Shown here: positions 1 through 11,695 of the stretch, piece by piece | Numbering within the stretch: the stretch's first letter is position 1 | How the letters are laid out: every line of letters starts with the position of its first letter | Assembly (NCBI GenBank): GCA_004794785.1 | Contig: SJOL01010112.1 | Span: 138,457-202,456 of the forward strand | Length of the DNA: 64,000 nt | Direction of reading: 5' to 3' | Source: Opisthorchis felineus | Lineage: Eukaryota; Platyhelminthes; Trematoda; Opisthorchiida; Opisthorchiidae | The notes under the pieces: model-generated | Told to the model about the DNA's origin: nothing | What the model saw: only the letters and a program-made list of their open reading frames with translations | Database searches by the model: none | Position numbers and translations under genes: made by a program

Positions 1-37
<37 letters not shown>

Positions 38-323
38 TTGGTGAACTATGTATGAAAACTGCGAAACAGATATGCTTGACTGAGATAGGCCACTATCTGC
101 GTCAATTGTGCGTTTTCTGTACGTACCTCGTGTATTTGAACAACATTGCTGACTAAACCAAACGGACGTTATTTATCAGTTGAATTTGGCATGAGTTTGC
201 GACTGTCGGCACATAGAAGAGCAAGCACATCGATTATTGTGCGCTGAACCGAGTTCGTACGGTTACTGGCCTGTCATTTTGTGACCTAGCAACGTGTGGT
301 TGTCACCGCAGTTTCCGCGTCAC
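1..323. repeat. Left arm of a perfect 323-bp inverted repeat
   Basis: This arm matches the reverse complement of 2336-2658 base for base with no gap; paired positions always sum to 2659. It begins with a GT run (1-20) and a GA run (21-37). It probably continues left of the window, because the partner arm also runs on into AC/TC microsatellite. The 2012-bp spacer holds a decayed retroelement. Perfect identity around an old, decayed interior implies a recent inverted duplication, ongoing gene conversion, or an assembly artefact. It is not an LTR pair, because the arms are inverted. Confidence 0.9.
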
Positions 324-793
324 CGCATCTGCTTTACCGCCACATTATTCTCGTTTTGAAAACTCTTCTACGTTTTGTGTAAGGAGTGCCGGATTCTGGT
401 ACGGAAGTTTAGTACTTCCTCCTGACATGTGATTTGATTCTTCGGTTGACTTTGCCATTTTCCCTACATCATATGGGCGGTAGTCCTGCATTGTTTCCAT
501 GTTCCTCCTTTTCGACAACTCAGGACCTTCGGGGACGCGTTTAACTCACGACTTTTCTGCTACCTTTAGGTTGGTCAGGTAATCGATCGGTGTGGGTTCT
601 GATGGTAATATCTCTTTGTAGCTGACATCTTCAACTCTAATCGCCTCGCAACATTTACGCGAACCGACAACATTGGGAGCTCATCGTCAGTGTGGACCGC
701 ACTGTATGCGCTCTGTTGCTATGATGTTACCCTGCTCAGTTTGCACAAGGCACGTGTTATTTTTCGATTGGCAAACCAAAATCATGATAAGTT

Positions 794-1770
794 TTAATGC
801 ACAACCGCCAACTCCGTCTTGTATTTCGCATGAATGTGATACTGGCTGCTAGTGCGGTGCAGATTGAGTTTTTGAAATCCTTCGTTTTTAAAGTACAGCA
901 CTGTTTTTTTAGTACAGTGGTTCGCGGAGCCCGTGTATGGTAAACTGTGAACGTGGCTAATATCCATGATTATTGTACTCAAAGTTGCCAGTACCTCAAT
1001 CTCAAAGTAGTCATTGTGGAACTCTGTGTGCACGAAAGGTTCTATCGGAACTAGCCGCGTGGCCAAGTTGGCATACCTGGAAAATCGCTGGCTCTAGCGA
1101 CTGTTTTCCGTCATGTGGTTGGTATACAACAGATCAAACTGGATATTCCTTTATTTGTCTGGCCATAGATGGACACAGAAATACTTCTAGGGCAATACGG
1201 ATGTTGTCATGGCCACTACGGCAGGTCAAATGTATTACCTTCAACAGGCCTTACCTCAGGCCCATTCGAATCCATGACACTATCACCCTATCAGCGCATT
1301 GTGTTCGACGGAGTATTGCTCACTGTCGCTGTAATAAACTTTGAGACGCTTTGCTTTGCCGTCAGCTTTTTGGATCAGTTCCATAATAAAAGTCATGCTT
1401 GCTTCCTTCCTTGACCTTCGAGAGGCTAGTTGTATTGGCTGGTTATGTCACGTCGATCACGCAAACTAAGTTGTATTTGGAAGCGAATTTCTTGCCACCC
1501 CAAAGCTCTGAACAATCAATGAACACCTGCGTCCCAGATTGGAGAATAACTTGCTGTCGTACATTTGAATTCAGATCAACATCCTACACGATGGTAGTTA
1601 TACTTATTTTTCGTAACCTGGAGACCCAGTTGCTTAGTAGCTTATGATCGGTAAGCACGATAACTTTACAGCTCAGTGTATACCTGCGGCAGGTTTCATT
1701 TTGTGTATATTTGTTTTCCGCTTGTGCTGTACTGCGACTAACGGGGTTAGATGGCCTCAACTGTTGCACA
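794..1770 (-). pseudogene. Decayed Ty3/Gypsy-like RNase H and integrase relic
   Basis: The minus strand carries an RNase H-like stretch at about 1640-1730 (AENKYTQNE followed by VIVLTDHK, resembling the Gypsy 'TDHKPL' block, with about a dozen residues missing between). Further along, at about 1140-1215, an integrase zinc-region-like stretch starts with GHDNIRIALE. A third open piece (794-1066) ends with LNLHRTSSQYH, resembling the end of the integrase core. The pieces lie in the expected pol order but in different frames with stops, so this is a dead relic. No reverse transcriptase block or LTRs could be found. The individual matches are short; a chance resemblance of one block is possible, of three in order less so. 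Confidence 0.45.
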
Positions 1771-2335
1771 AGCGGCCCATTTGACTGTCGTCACACTGGA
1801 CGAAGAGAAATTCGATTTGACGTAAGAAAGTCGTGGAGTTTCTGTTACTGCGGTCATAGTTTAGTCGAGAGCACAATTCTGTGGCTAACCTCATGAGACA
1901 CTTTGTACGCCACATTCCGGTTAGGTACGACACAGAGAATCATCCATTTAACGCAATCTGGTTAGGCATGGATATAGCCTTTGCAATTTTTCGGAATCTA
2001 CATTGAGACCGTCAAATTTGAACAAATTTTCACGAGAGATAATACAGGTTGAGTCCCCCTACAAGGGGATATATTTAAATTACTCACTGAGATACTTTGG
2101 ATACACATTTAAATTGTTGTTAGAAATTTGTGGATCCTCGTTGCCTAATCATAGAACATGGTCAGATGTGAGCAGACTACGAATGACAATTCATATAAGG
2201 ATTGATTGAATTACTTCTGAAGGGTGTCGTCGGGCGCCCTGAGCTCAAACTTTCTACCGAAGGTCGAAAAACTGATCAAAATCCCATGGGGTTTCAGAGA
2301 AGAGAGGGCCGATCGTAGCAAAGTGCGGGTACGAA

Positions 2336-2621
2336 GTGACGCGGAAACTGCGGTGACAACCACACGTTGCTAGGTCACAAAATGACAGGCCAGTAACCGT
2401 ACGAACTCGGTTCAGCGCACAATAATCGATGTGCTTGCTCTTCTATGTGCCGACAGTCGCAAACTCATGCCAAATTCAACTGATAAATAACGTCCGTTTG
2501 GTTTAGTCAGCAATGTTGTTCAAATACACGAGGTACGTACAGAAAACGCACAATTGACGCAGATAGTGGCCTATCTCAGTCAAGCATATCTGTTTCGCAG
2601 TTTTCATACATAGTTCACCAA

Positions 2622-2658
<37 letters not shown>
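2336..2658. repeat. Right arm of the perfect 323-bp inverted repeat
   Basis: This is the exact reverse complement of 1-323. The match stops at 2336 on the inner side (GTGAC paired with GTCAC at 319-323); sequence differs immediately inside. On the outer side it runs into an AC/TC microsatellite. Confidence 0.9.
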
Positions 2659-2698
<40 letters not shown>

Positions 2699-2711
2699 AC
2701 TCTCTCTCTCC
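2622..2711. repeat. Compound TC/AC microsatellite
   Basis: Alternating blocks of (TC)n, (AC)n, (TC)n, (AC)n and (TC)n. The first two blocks mirror the GA and GT runs at 1-37. A cysteine/valine-rich minus-strand open frame here is only the microsatellite translated. Confidence 0.95.
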
Positions 2712-3724
2712 CTCTGACAACAGTTTATACACTGCGAAGATCTGGCACGCTCTTCGATTCGTGGTCTGCACATCTCGGGCAGCTTTACTGGTTTTATTTC
2801 GCTGTGGAAAGCGTGCTCTTCTCTTCTGATTAGAATGATATTTCTAATCAGACGGACAGTTCCTGATCAGTCGTGTGGAAAAATTTGACCACAACGGTCG
2901 TAGTAACTCGGACGATTTTCTAGTCGGCCTGATGTTAAGTTCAGAAATTCGTGTGACTCGAACGTACTGGAAAACCAAATGGTTTTGTCAAGTGAACACG
3001 GACTAATTTGGTATCAATGCCTTCCAGCCACTTAGCACTGGCTCGTCGGATGCATGTGAAGCGTAGTCTCACAAGAAAGAGGAATTCCTTCCTATACTAC
3101 CATTGTTTTCTGCGCTCAGCAACGTCACGAACAACACATTTAGTTGTTTATGCCGTAGACGAATTGTAACCCGGACTTTCGTTCCAATCACATCAGTAGA
3201 TGCTTGGCTCAACTGCAGTAGTGATGATAGTTGGACGTTTTCTGTGACTCCTCAGTCAAACGCACACCGATCGATCAGTCATGGATAGATTAGTTTCAAA
3301 CCAAATGGTGGACAATTTTGGCGTAGAACTGGGTCAAACGAACATCCGTCAACCAGTGGATGTAACCGGTTTGCTACTGTACTATCAATGAGCAAGTATA
3401 CCGATATTTGGCATAGTGTACGTGGATGCGCTGAGAAGATACCACAAAAAGTGACAAAAATGGAGACCAGGTGCGTTCAGTAAGCCACAGATGTCTGACA
3501 GGTTGGGAAACTCAGGATCGTGGATGCAGCGTGCGCATAATGTTGGGACACATGTGGTTGGAGAAAAAGAAACAGAAGCAGAAACTCTTTCTCACCATTC
3601 CCTTATGGACAACTCGTGTGGGTTTTAAGTTGGGCGCGATTGTTTTGCTCATGCATGATCGGAAGATTGGCTGTGTCAGTGAGACTTTTCGTTTGGCCTA
3701 ACCGGACCTCTACATCTCGACTAC
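2712..3724. other. Unassigned sequence with a small hairpin
   Basis: No gene or known repeat was recognised. An 11-bp perfect stem (TCTGATTAGAA at 2825-2835 with its complement at 2842-2852, 6-nt loop) is the only structure noted. Confidence 0.5.
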
Positions 3725-3818
3725 TCCTTCCTATGCATGGGCAACCTGGCAGTGTCTCAACGCTTGTGGTCCCGTCTGGTTGCCCAGCACCTAGGAACCA
3801 AGAGGATGTTACATGTGA
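3725..3818 (+). repeat. Fragment of tRNA-derived SINE family C (3' part)
   Basis: The order 'gggcaacctggcagt', 'tctcaacgcttgtggt', 'cagcacctaggaacca', 'aggatgtta' matches the 3' half of the family C copies at 26.6 and 42.3 kb. The tRNA-like head is missing. Confidence 0.6.
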
Positions 3819-5240
3819 GGGATTGCCTCCAGATTTTCTCTGTGTTGATTGTGACTGCTCAACGACGTCCTTGAGAGACCTCATGTTTCTGTTTCCTTGA
3901 TAAACGACTGCATAAGTGAAGTGGCTTCTATACGTTCAGCAAGCTTTGTCATGCACGATATTTTTGGGATGAGACAGGATGAGTTGTTACCAGAATTGAT
4001 TACTTCTTTTGTGATTTGTGGCATTGACGGGCCGATGTGAAACCTTGCATTTTATTCGACCAGTTCGGTGTTAATGCGTACGAAAATCTGTAGGATTCTC
4101 TTTGATCAACCTCATCGGGTAGGTCTTCCCACTGTGTTCGGTTCAAATGCTTCACGGGTTAATTTTTTCTGGCGTGTACATATCGTAGCCATGTTTGTCG
4201 GTTTCTTAAAACGTACGCCCACCTACTTTGCGTATTTATAATGCATGGAAGTCTAGCCCATTTTGAATGCCACACAAATGTCGCAAATCGCCCTTATGGA
4301 CATCAGCTGGTACTAAATTAATCGGTGGGATGAGTGACATGTGATACTCATGTGAGAAGGCCGCCTCGTCTGCTCAGCTGATCGATGATTGGTCGGTGGT
4401 TTGAGCTCATTCTGTGTGTATTTGGGTTTTCAATACTTGTTTGTAACTGTCGACAAATTTTTCCCGTATTTACCCTGTGAAGAACGCTTATACTTCCACC
4501 TTCCGAATACCTTACATTTAAACTGTTGCGTGTTACGTGACAGGTACGCCAACTCATTCTTCATTACTTGTCCTTCACTAGGTGTATTTTCACCAAAGCC
4601 ATACACGGCACCGTACTGTCATTATCAAATTTATCTTTCTATGGCTATCATACATTTTTGGTATATGAAACTGGTTGCTGAACTGAAAGTAAGCACAGTG
4701 CTCAAACGCGTCGCATGATCAGGGTTAATTTTAGGCATGTTTACTAGCTGTGTTTCCTGCTGTAGTTCGGCGACTGATTCAAGACTTTCTCTCTCGCTAA
4801 GCTCACCTTGGACAAGTATCAAGATCAAGAAAGGCACGACATTCAGCCTACTACTAAGAAATGCGAATTTCTTTTACATAGGGGAAGTTGACGTTAGGCG
4901 AGCCATGAACCGGCACTTGTTCAGTGGGGTAGATATAAGGAAAATGCCGAAAGGTCAAACTTCTTGTTGTGCCCATCCCCACCCTTTACAAATGACTGCA
5001 ATTGAAAACTTTACCATCCAATTCGAGCCCGGTATACCTACTGAATGCACATTCAGAAATGAACGGTATTTGCTAACAAGTCTGTTGAATCATATATTTT
5101 TATAATAGGTGTAAGTTCCAACAAGCTCTGGGGGGGGGGTGTCAAGCACTGCATCCAAACCCAAAAAGCTAAATGAGTGTGACCGAAAGTGATGAGCTCT
5201 GGTGGACCAATGAAAAAAGTGGGGACGAATGTATTCTTGA
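3819..5240. other. Unassigned sequence
   Basis: Several short open frames (longest about 120 codons at 4737-5105) show no recognisable domain. A run of ten G lies near 5131. Nothing else seen. Confidence 0.4.
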
Positions 5241-5455
5241 AGAAAACTACTCATAAGGCTGCTGAAAGCCCTATGAGTAGTGTTCGTTCAAAGAAATGTA
5301 CTGCGATATCTCGAACGTCGTACCAAGTGAAGCATGAGGTGGCATTTGTGCAGTACATTCAGTTGAAGAATGTCACAGACGACAGATTCAGCAGGAATCC
5401 AGTTGCGCCTCTCGTTAAAACCAAATTATTTTTTGAATGAGTGCTTTTTGGGAGA
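5241..5455. repeat. Family A repeat, foldback copy without ribozyme
   Basis: A short minus-oriented piece (5241-5268, ACTCATAAGGCTGCTGAAAG) is joined directly to a plus-oriented copy whose blocks 'ctgcgatatctcgaa', 'gcagtacattcagttgaag' and 'gacagattcagc' match the family A body. The hammerhead portion found in other copies is absent. An 83-codon open frame here is derived from the repeat. Confidence 0.8.
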
Positions 5456-8400
5456 GTGTGTACTCGGAAGGTCTTTTTTCTGATACATTTGATCACTCCT
5501 CCAGAACAGATTATTGTATACTCTCATCTGTGAAATATCTGTAGGTAATGGGCTGCATTTCCACGTAGTTTTTCACTGCTTTCCGTCAGCGACACTTGTG
5601 CAAGCATTGCGTCATCGACTTCGTCGGAATGATCTCACTCTCTCTAGATTTCTGATGAGCATTTATGGGTTTTTCTCCAAATGGTCAGCCAGTCAAACGG
5701 GAACAGATCTCAGAGCACGCCTACCTACTGTGTGAATTAATCAGCATTCATGCTTACTTTATGAAGATTTTGTCTGATCCCGAAAGGCCCAGTGACCCAA
5801 AGCCTTTCTTCTCCGTGAGGTCTCACCACGCTGCAGCTTGTTTCCGAAGTAAAAATTCACACGTGTGAGAGCACGACCAACTGTTTGAGGTGACTAGTTC
5901 AGGGACAGTTTAAAGCCACCGTTTATGTTTGGAAACGCGGACCAAGTCGCATTTTCTGTTGTTTAATAAAAACATACTCTTATGGTCCAGTAATTGCGTA
6001 AATTGATCTACTCGTTACTGACGACGGGGAAGCTCTAGAAAAAGTACGACCGTCCCGTCGAGTGCTCGTAGCGTTAAAGTGATGTTCCTTGATAGCAGAA
6101 GAGCTGTTGTGCTTTGCTGGTAGAGACCTGTTACAGATTTATTTTTGAGCATGCTCAGCCATTGCTGATTCACTCGTGTGAAACACATAAAATTGAAAGA
6201 GTAGAAAGCTTTCGAACCGATCATCATCAAGCGGGCCACAACACCCCGTAATTCAAGGTTTGATTGGAAGGAACGCCGTACTCAATGCAGCCGGTCCTGT
6301 CTTCATGGATTCCATTGCCGTAGTCTGTAAGCAACTACATGGGAAGAAGCTTCTGTGGACCATCCGGAAGTTGCCTCCTGTGAGGTCTGGTCTCTCTGTA
6401 GACGTGGACAAAGTTATAATACACATCCTTCAGCCAGTCTGATACACAACATCGTTGGGTTTCTGTTATCAACATCAGTATGATTGGTGGACAAACATGC
6501 AGTGGCCTGTCAGGATATATCGCCAGGCTAAGCATGATGAATGAACGAATAGTGATGCCATATCAGACGGTGAGATGCTGGTGCTTTTTATGATGGCGTC
6601 ATATCTGTGATGCAAAATATCCTATCCGCCAGGGGGGGGGCGCAATCCGTTTACAATAGATGGGCAGGTGGTACAGGTGCGGTGAGAACATAATTTTATT
6701 TTTATAAATTAGGGCCCTGTTATCTCAATTTGTTTGACGGCACTTCTCGACTGAGGGAACCGTGGAAAGTCTACAAGTTTGATCATATTCATACCGGAAC
6801 ACTAGTGTCCGTGCTTTCGTCACTAATCGCTCATGAGTATTCGAATACCCAGCTACAGTGCAAGTCAAAGTGCGTCAAGCCTGTATGTTTGACGCTTCGC
6901 CAGATGCCCCTGTCAAGGATGAAAATTTCCTACAAAGTTTACATGAATCCTGGCAGTATGCAGTGAAGTTATGGTTTTCCGTGGCCTCGGAAATAATCCT
7001 CCAACTGTCCATATAGCGGATATTTTGGAATGCAGTATGGTGATTTGTGTTTCACATGGCCTATTCAATGTTGCCTGTTGTTCCGCCAGTCGTTTTACTC
7101 ACGTTTTTAAGTCTTTAAGCTACGCTAGCGTCTGGTTCATTTGCGTGTCGCTTTTCGCCTTCGATTAACTTTCTGATTGGTTGCAACCCAGACATTTTCT
7201 GTCCTTGTCGAACTTGATTTTTTTTACAGCAATCTCCTGATGGATATGCACGAAAATTAATAACTGCCGTTTAGTTGAAATGTACCTGTTGTTCATTCTA
7301 AGCCCTTTGGGTTCTTGAGCCCGGATGTACTCGTTATCAACGAATTCAAACGAATTATCGACCAGCTTAGCTTGATAACATACATCAATAATGAGAATAG
7401 GGAGAGAACGACCTTGAAACTCGGCGCTCCATTCAAGGAAATATACGAAATCTGTTGTATCTGCTAATCTACTGCTGAACTGCTTGACTGGTTCGAACAG
7501 AAAACACCAAAACCCGCTGCATGCAAATGTGAGCGGCGCCAGACAACACGACAGCCTCTACTGTTGTGTGCGAGACCACAAAAAGCCACACAAGTACACA
7601 AAGACAGACGCGGGTGAGGTTATAAGAGTTAATAGCTGTTAAATCGTTCACAATATCCCCCCCCCCTATACACACGACTTTTTAAGCGACATCAATACGA
7701 AGTCGTTTATTCAGTCACATCTTTTTTCAATTACTTGCTGTGTTTTTGGACTGGTTACAAGTCTGAATGACCACAGTTAGGAAAGAGGCAAGTAACCACA
7801 ATAGCACTGCGAAGACTACACTGGAAGACGTGGTCCTCCAGTGAATCCCTGTCCTACCCTCTAAAATTGGAAAGCTGACTTGGTGAGGATATTTAGTTAT
7901 CCAGATTCAAACCCTCCCAAAATCGATCAACGTTGTGTTAAGCCGACTGACTGCACCACTGAGACAGTACGGCCAGTCAAAGTAGCGGATTGTAAATGCC
8001 GATATTACGTTTGTCTTTGTTAATTGGCAGTGAGGCGTGTGAAGGTGCACCTGTCCCGTCGTGTCTGTTGCTAACTAGCGCCGTTGCGATGCAACCTAGT
8101 ATCGTGCTCCAGGTAAGGCTGAATGAACGTATGTATCAGTGATTCAAATAGTTCAGTACATTGCTCACTTGTGAAATATTGGAAAAGAACAAACATAAGA
8201 TTGAACCTACCGTTTTACTATCTTCTGTGTATCGGATTAATGTGTTCATCTTTTGCATAATCACACATCTACTGATGTGGTAAAGTCATGTGTTGTTGCT
8301 TCTTTGTGAACTACTCGTAACTATCAGTTAGTAGTTTATGGTCAGGAGTGTGAACCAGTTACGTTCTGTGAACCATTATCGAAACATAATCGAAATGCTG

Positions 8401-9485
8401 GTGTAGGAGAGACGATGACTTGAACAATGATAAACAGGAATGCATACTGCGGATAAAAAGACGGATACTGAGAAGGGGAGAGCGAAGCTCGAACCCGTAA
8501 TCTGTTATTTGCCTTATCTACCACAGATACTGAATCACTTCGCATATAGGTCCTGGTGCCTAAGTCGGACGTGCGTCATCATCTGCAGTAGTGGTTTAGC
8601 TATAAAAACATATATCCAGCAAGGTCGATGGTTTGATCATTGTATCGTGGTCTGTGTTCTCTTTTGGTTCAGCTACCATAGATACGAAATACAGTAAGTT
8701 GAAATGATAGTGTGGGTCACTATGACAGTGTGTTCACTGGAGGAGAACATCACGTTTTTGAGGGATTTTGTTGGTCGCAGAGTATTATCGATTATTTGTC
8801 ATTTATTGTGAACTTGGATGGGGTGACCGTTTCCATCAAAGTTGGCCTACATCACAGTCTAAGTTCATTACTGCGGATGAGAAGGTTCAGTGTTTTCAAA
8901 GCACTGCTCTGTAATGAAACCCTGAAGAACTTAAGTCTGTTGCTAATACCAACCCTCCGACAGATCACAGCAGAATGGATTTTTTCCCCTACGGGATGTT
9001 TCCCCCCTACCACGTCCTCAAAATTCGGACGACTATAGAGTTTCATTGCAAGAACGTAAACTGGACTGAATTCTTCCCCTAACTGTCCACGTGAAAAAAT
9101 GAAGTATTGCAGCCGTATTCAGGTCCATGTATTTCTTGTTACCCAAATGATGTGCCTACAAAAATGCCAGTTTGTAAAAGAACAGCTTAGACGTCCAACC
9201 GGTTGCCAGTAGAAAGAAAGTTTGGTATTGGTTCATAAACACCCCATAACTAGATAACTCAACTTAACTACACTTGGTTTCAAAGTGTTCAAGGCTTCGA
9301 TACCTGATGAATGATGCTATCAATAGTTAGGGTGGGCTGAAATTATGTCAAAGAATTAGCCCGGTGACGTCGAACGATCTCTGGTATGATCTGGTACTGC
9401 CAGGCACGGTTTGTACTGGGCCGAACGGGGAAATAACTGAGCATCCCGTAGCTGTAAATCTGAGAGTGAACAGGAAGGGACAGTT
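5456..9485. other. Unassigned sequence with homopolymer runs
   Basis: About 4 kb without a recognised gene or repeat. It contains a G run near 6632-6640 and a C run near 7658-7666. Open frames up to 108 codons (8712-9038) overlap open frames on the other strand and match no family known to me. Confidence 0.4.
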
Positions 9486-9692
9486 CTAATAATAAAATAA
9501 AAACGAATCGTTCAGCTCTAGCACCCTTTCGGTGCTTAACTGCTATGCCACCAGAAGGGAGCACGAGCGCTGGGATAATGCCAGGCTGCCCAAGCCTAGA
9601 CAGGGGATGTCGAGAGGCAGAGGTCGGGTTCGAGCCACGGACCTTCCGGTCAGTAAATTAGCGCTCTTACCACTTGAGCCATCCCGCCCCAC
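9486..9692 (-). repeat. tRNA-derived SINE, family C
   Basis: On the minus strand it begins with a tRNA-like head (an A-box-like 'gctcaagtggtaagag' and a B-box-like 'ggttcg' context near 9625-9690). A constant body follows ('cctgtctaggcttgggcagc', 'gctcgtgct', 'ggtggcat', 'ttaagcaccgaaag') and an A/T-rich tail at 9486-9505. The same body is present at 26.6, 33.9 and 42.3 kb. Open frames of up to 105 codons crossing this copy are SINE-derived. Confidence 0.8.
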
Positions 9693-10242
9693 CACCAGCA
9701 TATCCAGTGGATGGCCCACAACTGACAGATCACGTCGGGTCAACTCAACATTTGAAACCCAAAATATCTGAGTGGATGGATCCAAGTACGGACGTTTTAC
9801 TAACCCGAGAACGGGGACCTGGCGCATCGCGCCAGTCACAAGACGGATCCAGACACGCATGTATTACTAACCAGCTTGTTATCAGACTGGTCAGAGAAAA
9901 TCACTTCCGGCTCACTTCTCCAGAACGTGCACTGTTAAGTGGATTCATTTGTGAATACATACATTAAACAAAGAAAATGCAATAGAGGACAGAATGTAGT
10001 ACAGTAGGGCATAATCTGCACGAAATAAAGCGAAGTTACACGATTTAGGGGCTTGAAGCACCCAAGGCTTCTATAAATTTTGGTAGTGGTACTTCTCCGG
10101 ACGATAGTGAGGGCACTCAGTGCCGTATTCACGCGGTACATTACAGCCATATAGTATGACACTAAGACGAAATGCCAGACCCCAACGAGTGTAATGAGGC
10201 AAGCAGAAATATGCTTGATTTCGATTGAAAGAAGTCATCAAT
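9693..10242. other. Unassigned sequence
   Basis: Contains a small palindrome (GGCGCATCGCGCC at about 9821) and no recognisable gene. Confidence 0.4.
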
Positions 10243-10722
10243 AGAGATTTCATCCTGTCAGTAAGACCAACCTTTGCAGAAAAGCCGAGCAGCATTGGAT
10301 GCTGTTCCGTACTTATCGGGAATGATCAGCAGTGCGCATCTCACGAAACTCAGAAAGTTGCGAACATGCGATCTTCCGGTCAGTTTTTGAGCAGTTGATG
10401 GTTCTGATAAGCACTCATTTGCGTATCAATTTGGTTTTCACGGGAGACTCAACTGAATCTCTCGTTCATATTTCCAGCTGAATGTGCTGCACGAAGGTCG
10501 CCTTATGTTTCATTTGGTACTATATTCGAGATATCGTAGCATATTTTCATGAAGGAAACTACTCACAAGGTTTCTGAAAACTCTTCGACAGTTCGGCCAC
10601 GAGCGGCTGATCAACACAATGTGATTAGATCTCACTTAGACAGGACATGGCGCCACTCATCCTCCGATTCACGGAAACAGCATCACATGGCCATGTATTG
10701 ACTAGCTCTTCGAGTGACGAAT
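10243..10722 (-). repeat. Family B ribozyme SINE, split by a family A insertion
   Basis: The minus-oriented family B tail, hammerhead region (about 10290-10343) and most of the tRNA-like head occupy 10243-10410. The rest of the head and the upstream module ('ttcggccacgagcggctg', 'cacttagacaggac', 'gccactcatcctcc') resume at 10601. The interruption is a family A copy. Its hammerhead is mutated (CTGATCA in place of CTGATGA). Confidence 0.8.
10411..10600 (-). repeat. Family A repeat nested inside family B
   Basis: A minus-oriented family A body runs from 'actcatttgcgtatcaatttgg' through 'tctctcgttcat', 'gctgcacgaaggtcgcc' and 'actcacaaggtttctgaaaa'. It stops at 'ctcttcgacag', just at the 3' edge of where the hammerhead would lie. 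Flanking family B sequence resumes immediately, so A inserted after B. Confidence 0.75.
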
Positions 10723-11361
10723 GAAATAACTTATGTTGGAAAAGTCTACGGAGACTGGCGTCGGTTTCATTTTATCAAAAAAAGAGAATTTTGTTCTGTT
10801 TCACGTAGGCATGGTTGAAAGAATCTCACCGGTCTTTGCTACACCAACTATCTTTTTGTTCTGAAAGCATTTAACTCTTGTTTACTGGGGTATGTAGCGC
10901 ATGCCAGAGTTGCGCAAGACCTTGTAGTATGATCATCCACTTGATCGAACAGGCATGCGAAAGCAGACACTTTGTTCACGTTGCCACCAGTGGGGGACAG
11001 AATACCGACTACCCGCTGTCGAAACTCACAATGGACACAATAAATTAGGAATTTATCGATCCTTCGTGACATGAGAAAACTAGAAAACGCTACGGATGGT
11101 TCGTAAGCTCAGAACATATTCAAACCAACTCCCTAGCTTGTACAGACCGTTCTGACTAGAACGCTAATTTTGATCAGCTTTGCAGTGCACATACGTTTAT
11201 GCACAGTAATCGCTTTTAGGCAACTTTTCAACAGTAAGTGGTTGTATTAGCCAGCAGCTGAGTGACCAGGGTCTTTTGCACATTGATAAATCCGGATCAC
11301 ACTGTTCACTCACTCACCTTTCATTCACATTTTGTGTGCTGGTTCCTCAGGTCAAGACAAA
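10723..11361. other. Unassigned sequence
   Basis: No gene or repeat recognised. Confidence 0.4.
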
Positions 11362-11362
11362 C

Positions 11363-11395
<33 letters not shown>
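11362..11395. repeat. (CA)n microsatellite
   Basis: About 34 bp of CA repeat with one interruption. Open frames rich in Thr-His or Val-Cys here are translations of the microsatellite. Confidence 0.95.
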
Positions 11396-11428
11396 CTGTT
11401 TAGACGTGATCATCCAGGTGTGGCTAGC

Positions 11429-11554
11429 ATGCGCTGGCAGAGTAATGAGAATACGTTCGCTTTGCACGTAAGATAAGCGGATTAGAATTGTAGACCAGGC
11501 CGAGGATATGCACTGCTGATCAGGCGCAGTTAGAGTGAAACTGGAGTCCAGTGA
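11429..11554 (+). repeat. tRNA-Ala-type SINE with hammerhead, family E
   Basis: The head 'gcgctggcagagtaatgag' has A-box character, and 'cgctttgcacgtaaga' resembles the anticodon arm of tRNA-Ala(TGC). The B box is decayed. The element ends in a hammerhead-like block at 11510-11554. It aligns with 53313-53447 over its length. A family A copy starts directly after it. Confidence 0.7.
11510..11554 (+). ncRNA. Hammerhead ribozyme relic in family E
   Basis: The order is GCACTG (stem I 5'), CTGATCA (core, one base off CTGATGA at G8), a stem II region, GAAAC, a near-palindromic stem III, GTC (cleavage triplet), then CAGTGA (stem I 3'; five of six pairs kept). The G8 change should abolish or strongly reduce cleavage. 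Established precedent: hammerheads in schistosome Sm-alpha SINE-like satellites. Confidence 0.7.
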
Positions 11555-11695
11555 AATACACTCATTTGAAAACAAATTTGGTTTTGCGAGAGACTCACCT
11601 GGAACCCAGGTGCGCCTACCTGATAAACCCCAAGAAGGGCGAAACCGGTCGCGGGCAGTCGAAGAATTTTCAGCAACCTTATGAGTGGTGTATGG
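11555..11695. repeat. Family A foldback copy
   Basis: A minus-oriented body fragment (11555-11608, 'ttggttttgcgagagactca') is joined to a plus-oriented copy that starts exactly at the 5' side of the hammerhead (11609) and runs to 'cagcaaccttatgagtggtg'. The plus part carries the hammerhead at 11614-11656. Confidence 0.8.
11614..11656 (+). ncRNA. Type I hammerhead (family A), G8 mutated
   Basis: Stem I is GCCTAC with GCGGGC. The core reads CTGATAA (G8 to A), stem II is about CCC/GGG around CAAGAA, then GAAAC, the palindrome ACCGGT as stem III, and GTC. Everything but G8 is in place, so it is likely inactive. Confidence 0.75.

Noticed and set aside
1..2658. Interpretation of the 323-bp arms as LTRs of the Gypsy-like relic
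   Set aside because: LTRs are direct repeats; these arms are inverted.
2503..2700. Cys-Val and Arg-Glu repeat open frame
   Set aside because: It is a translation of the microsatellite and the inverted-repeat arm.
9543..9860. 105-codon minus-strand open frame
   Set aside because: About half of it is the family C SINE read in one frame; no protein domain.
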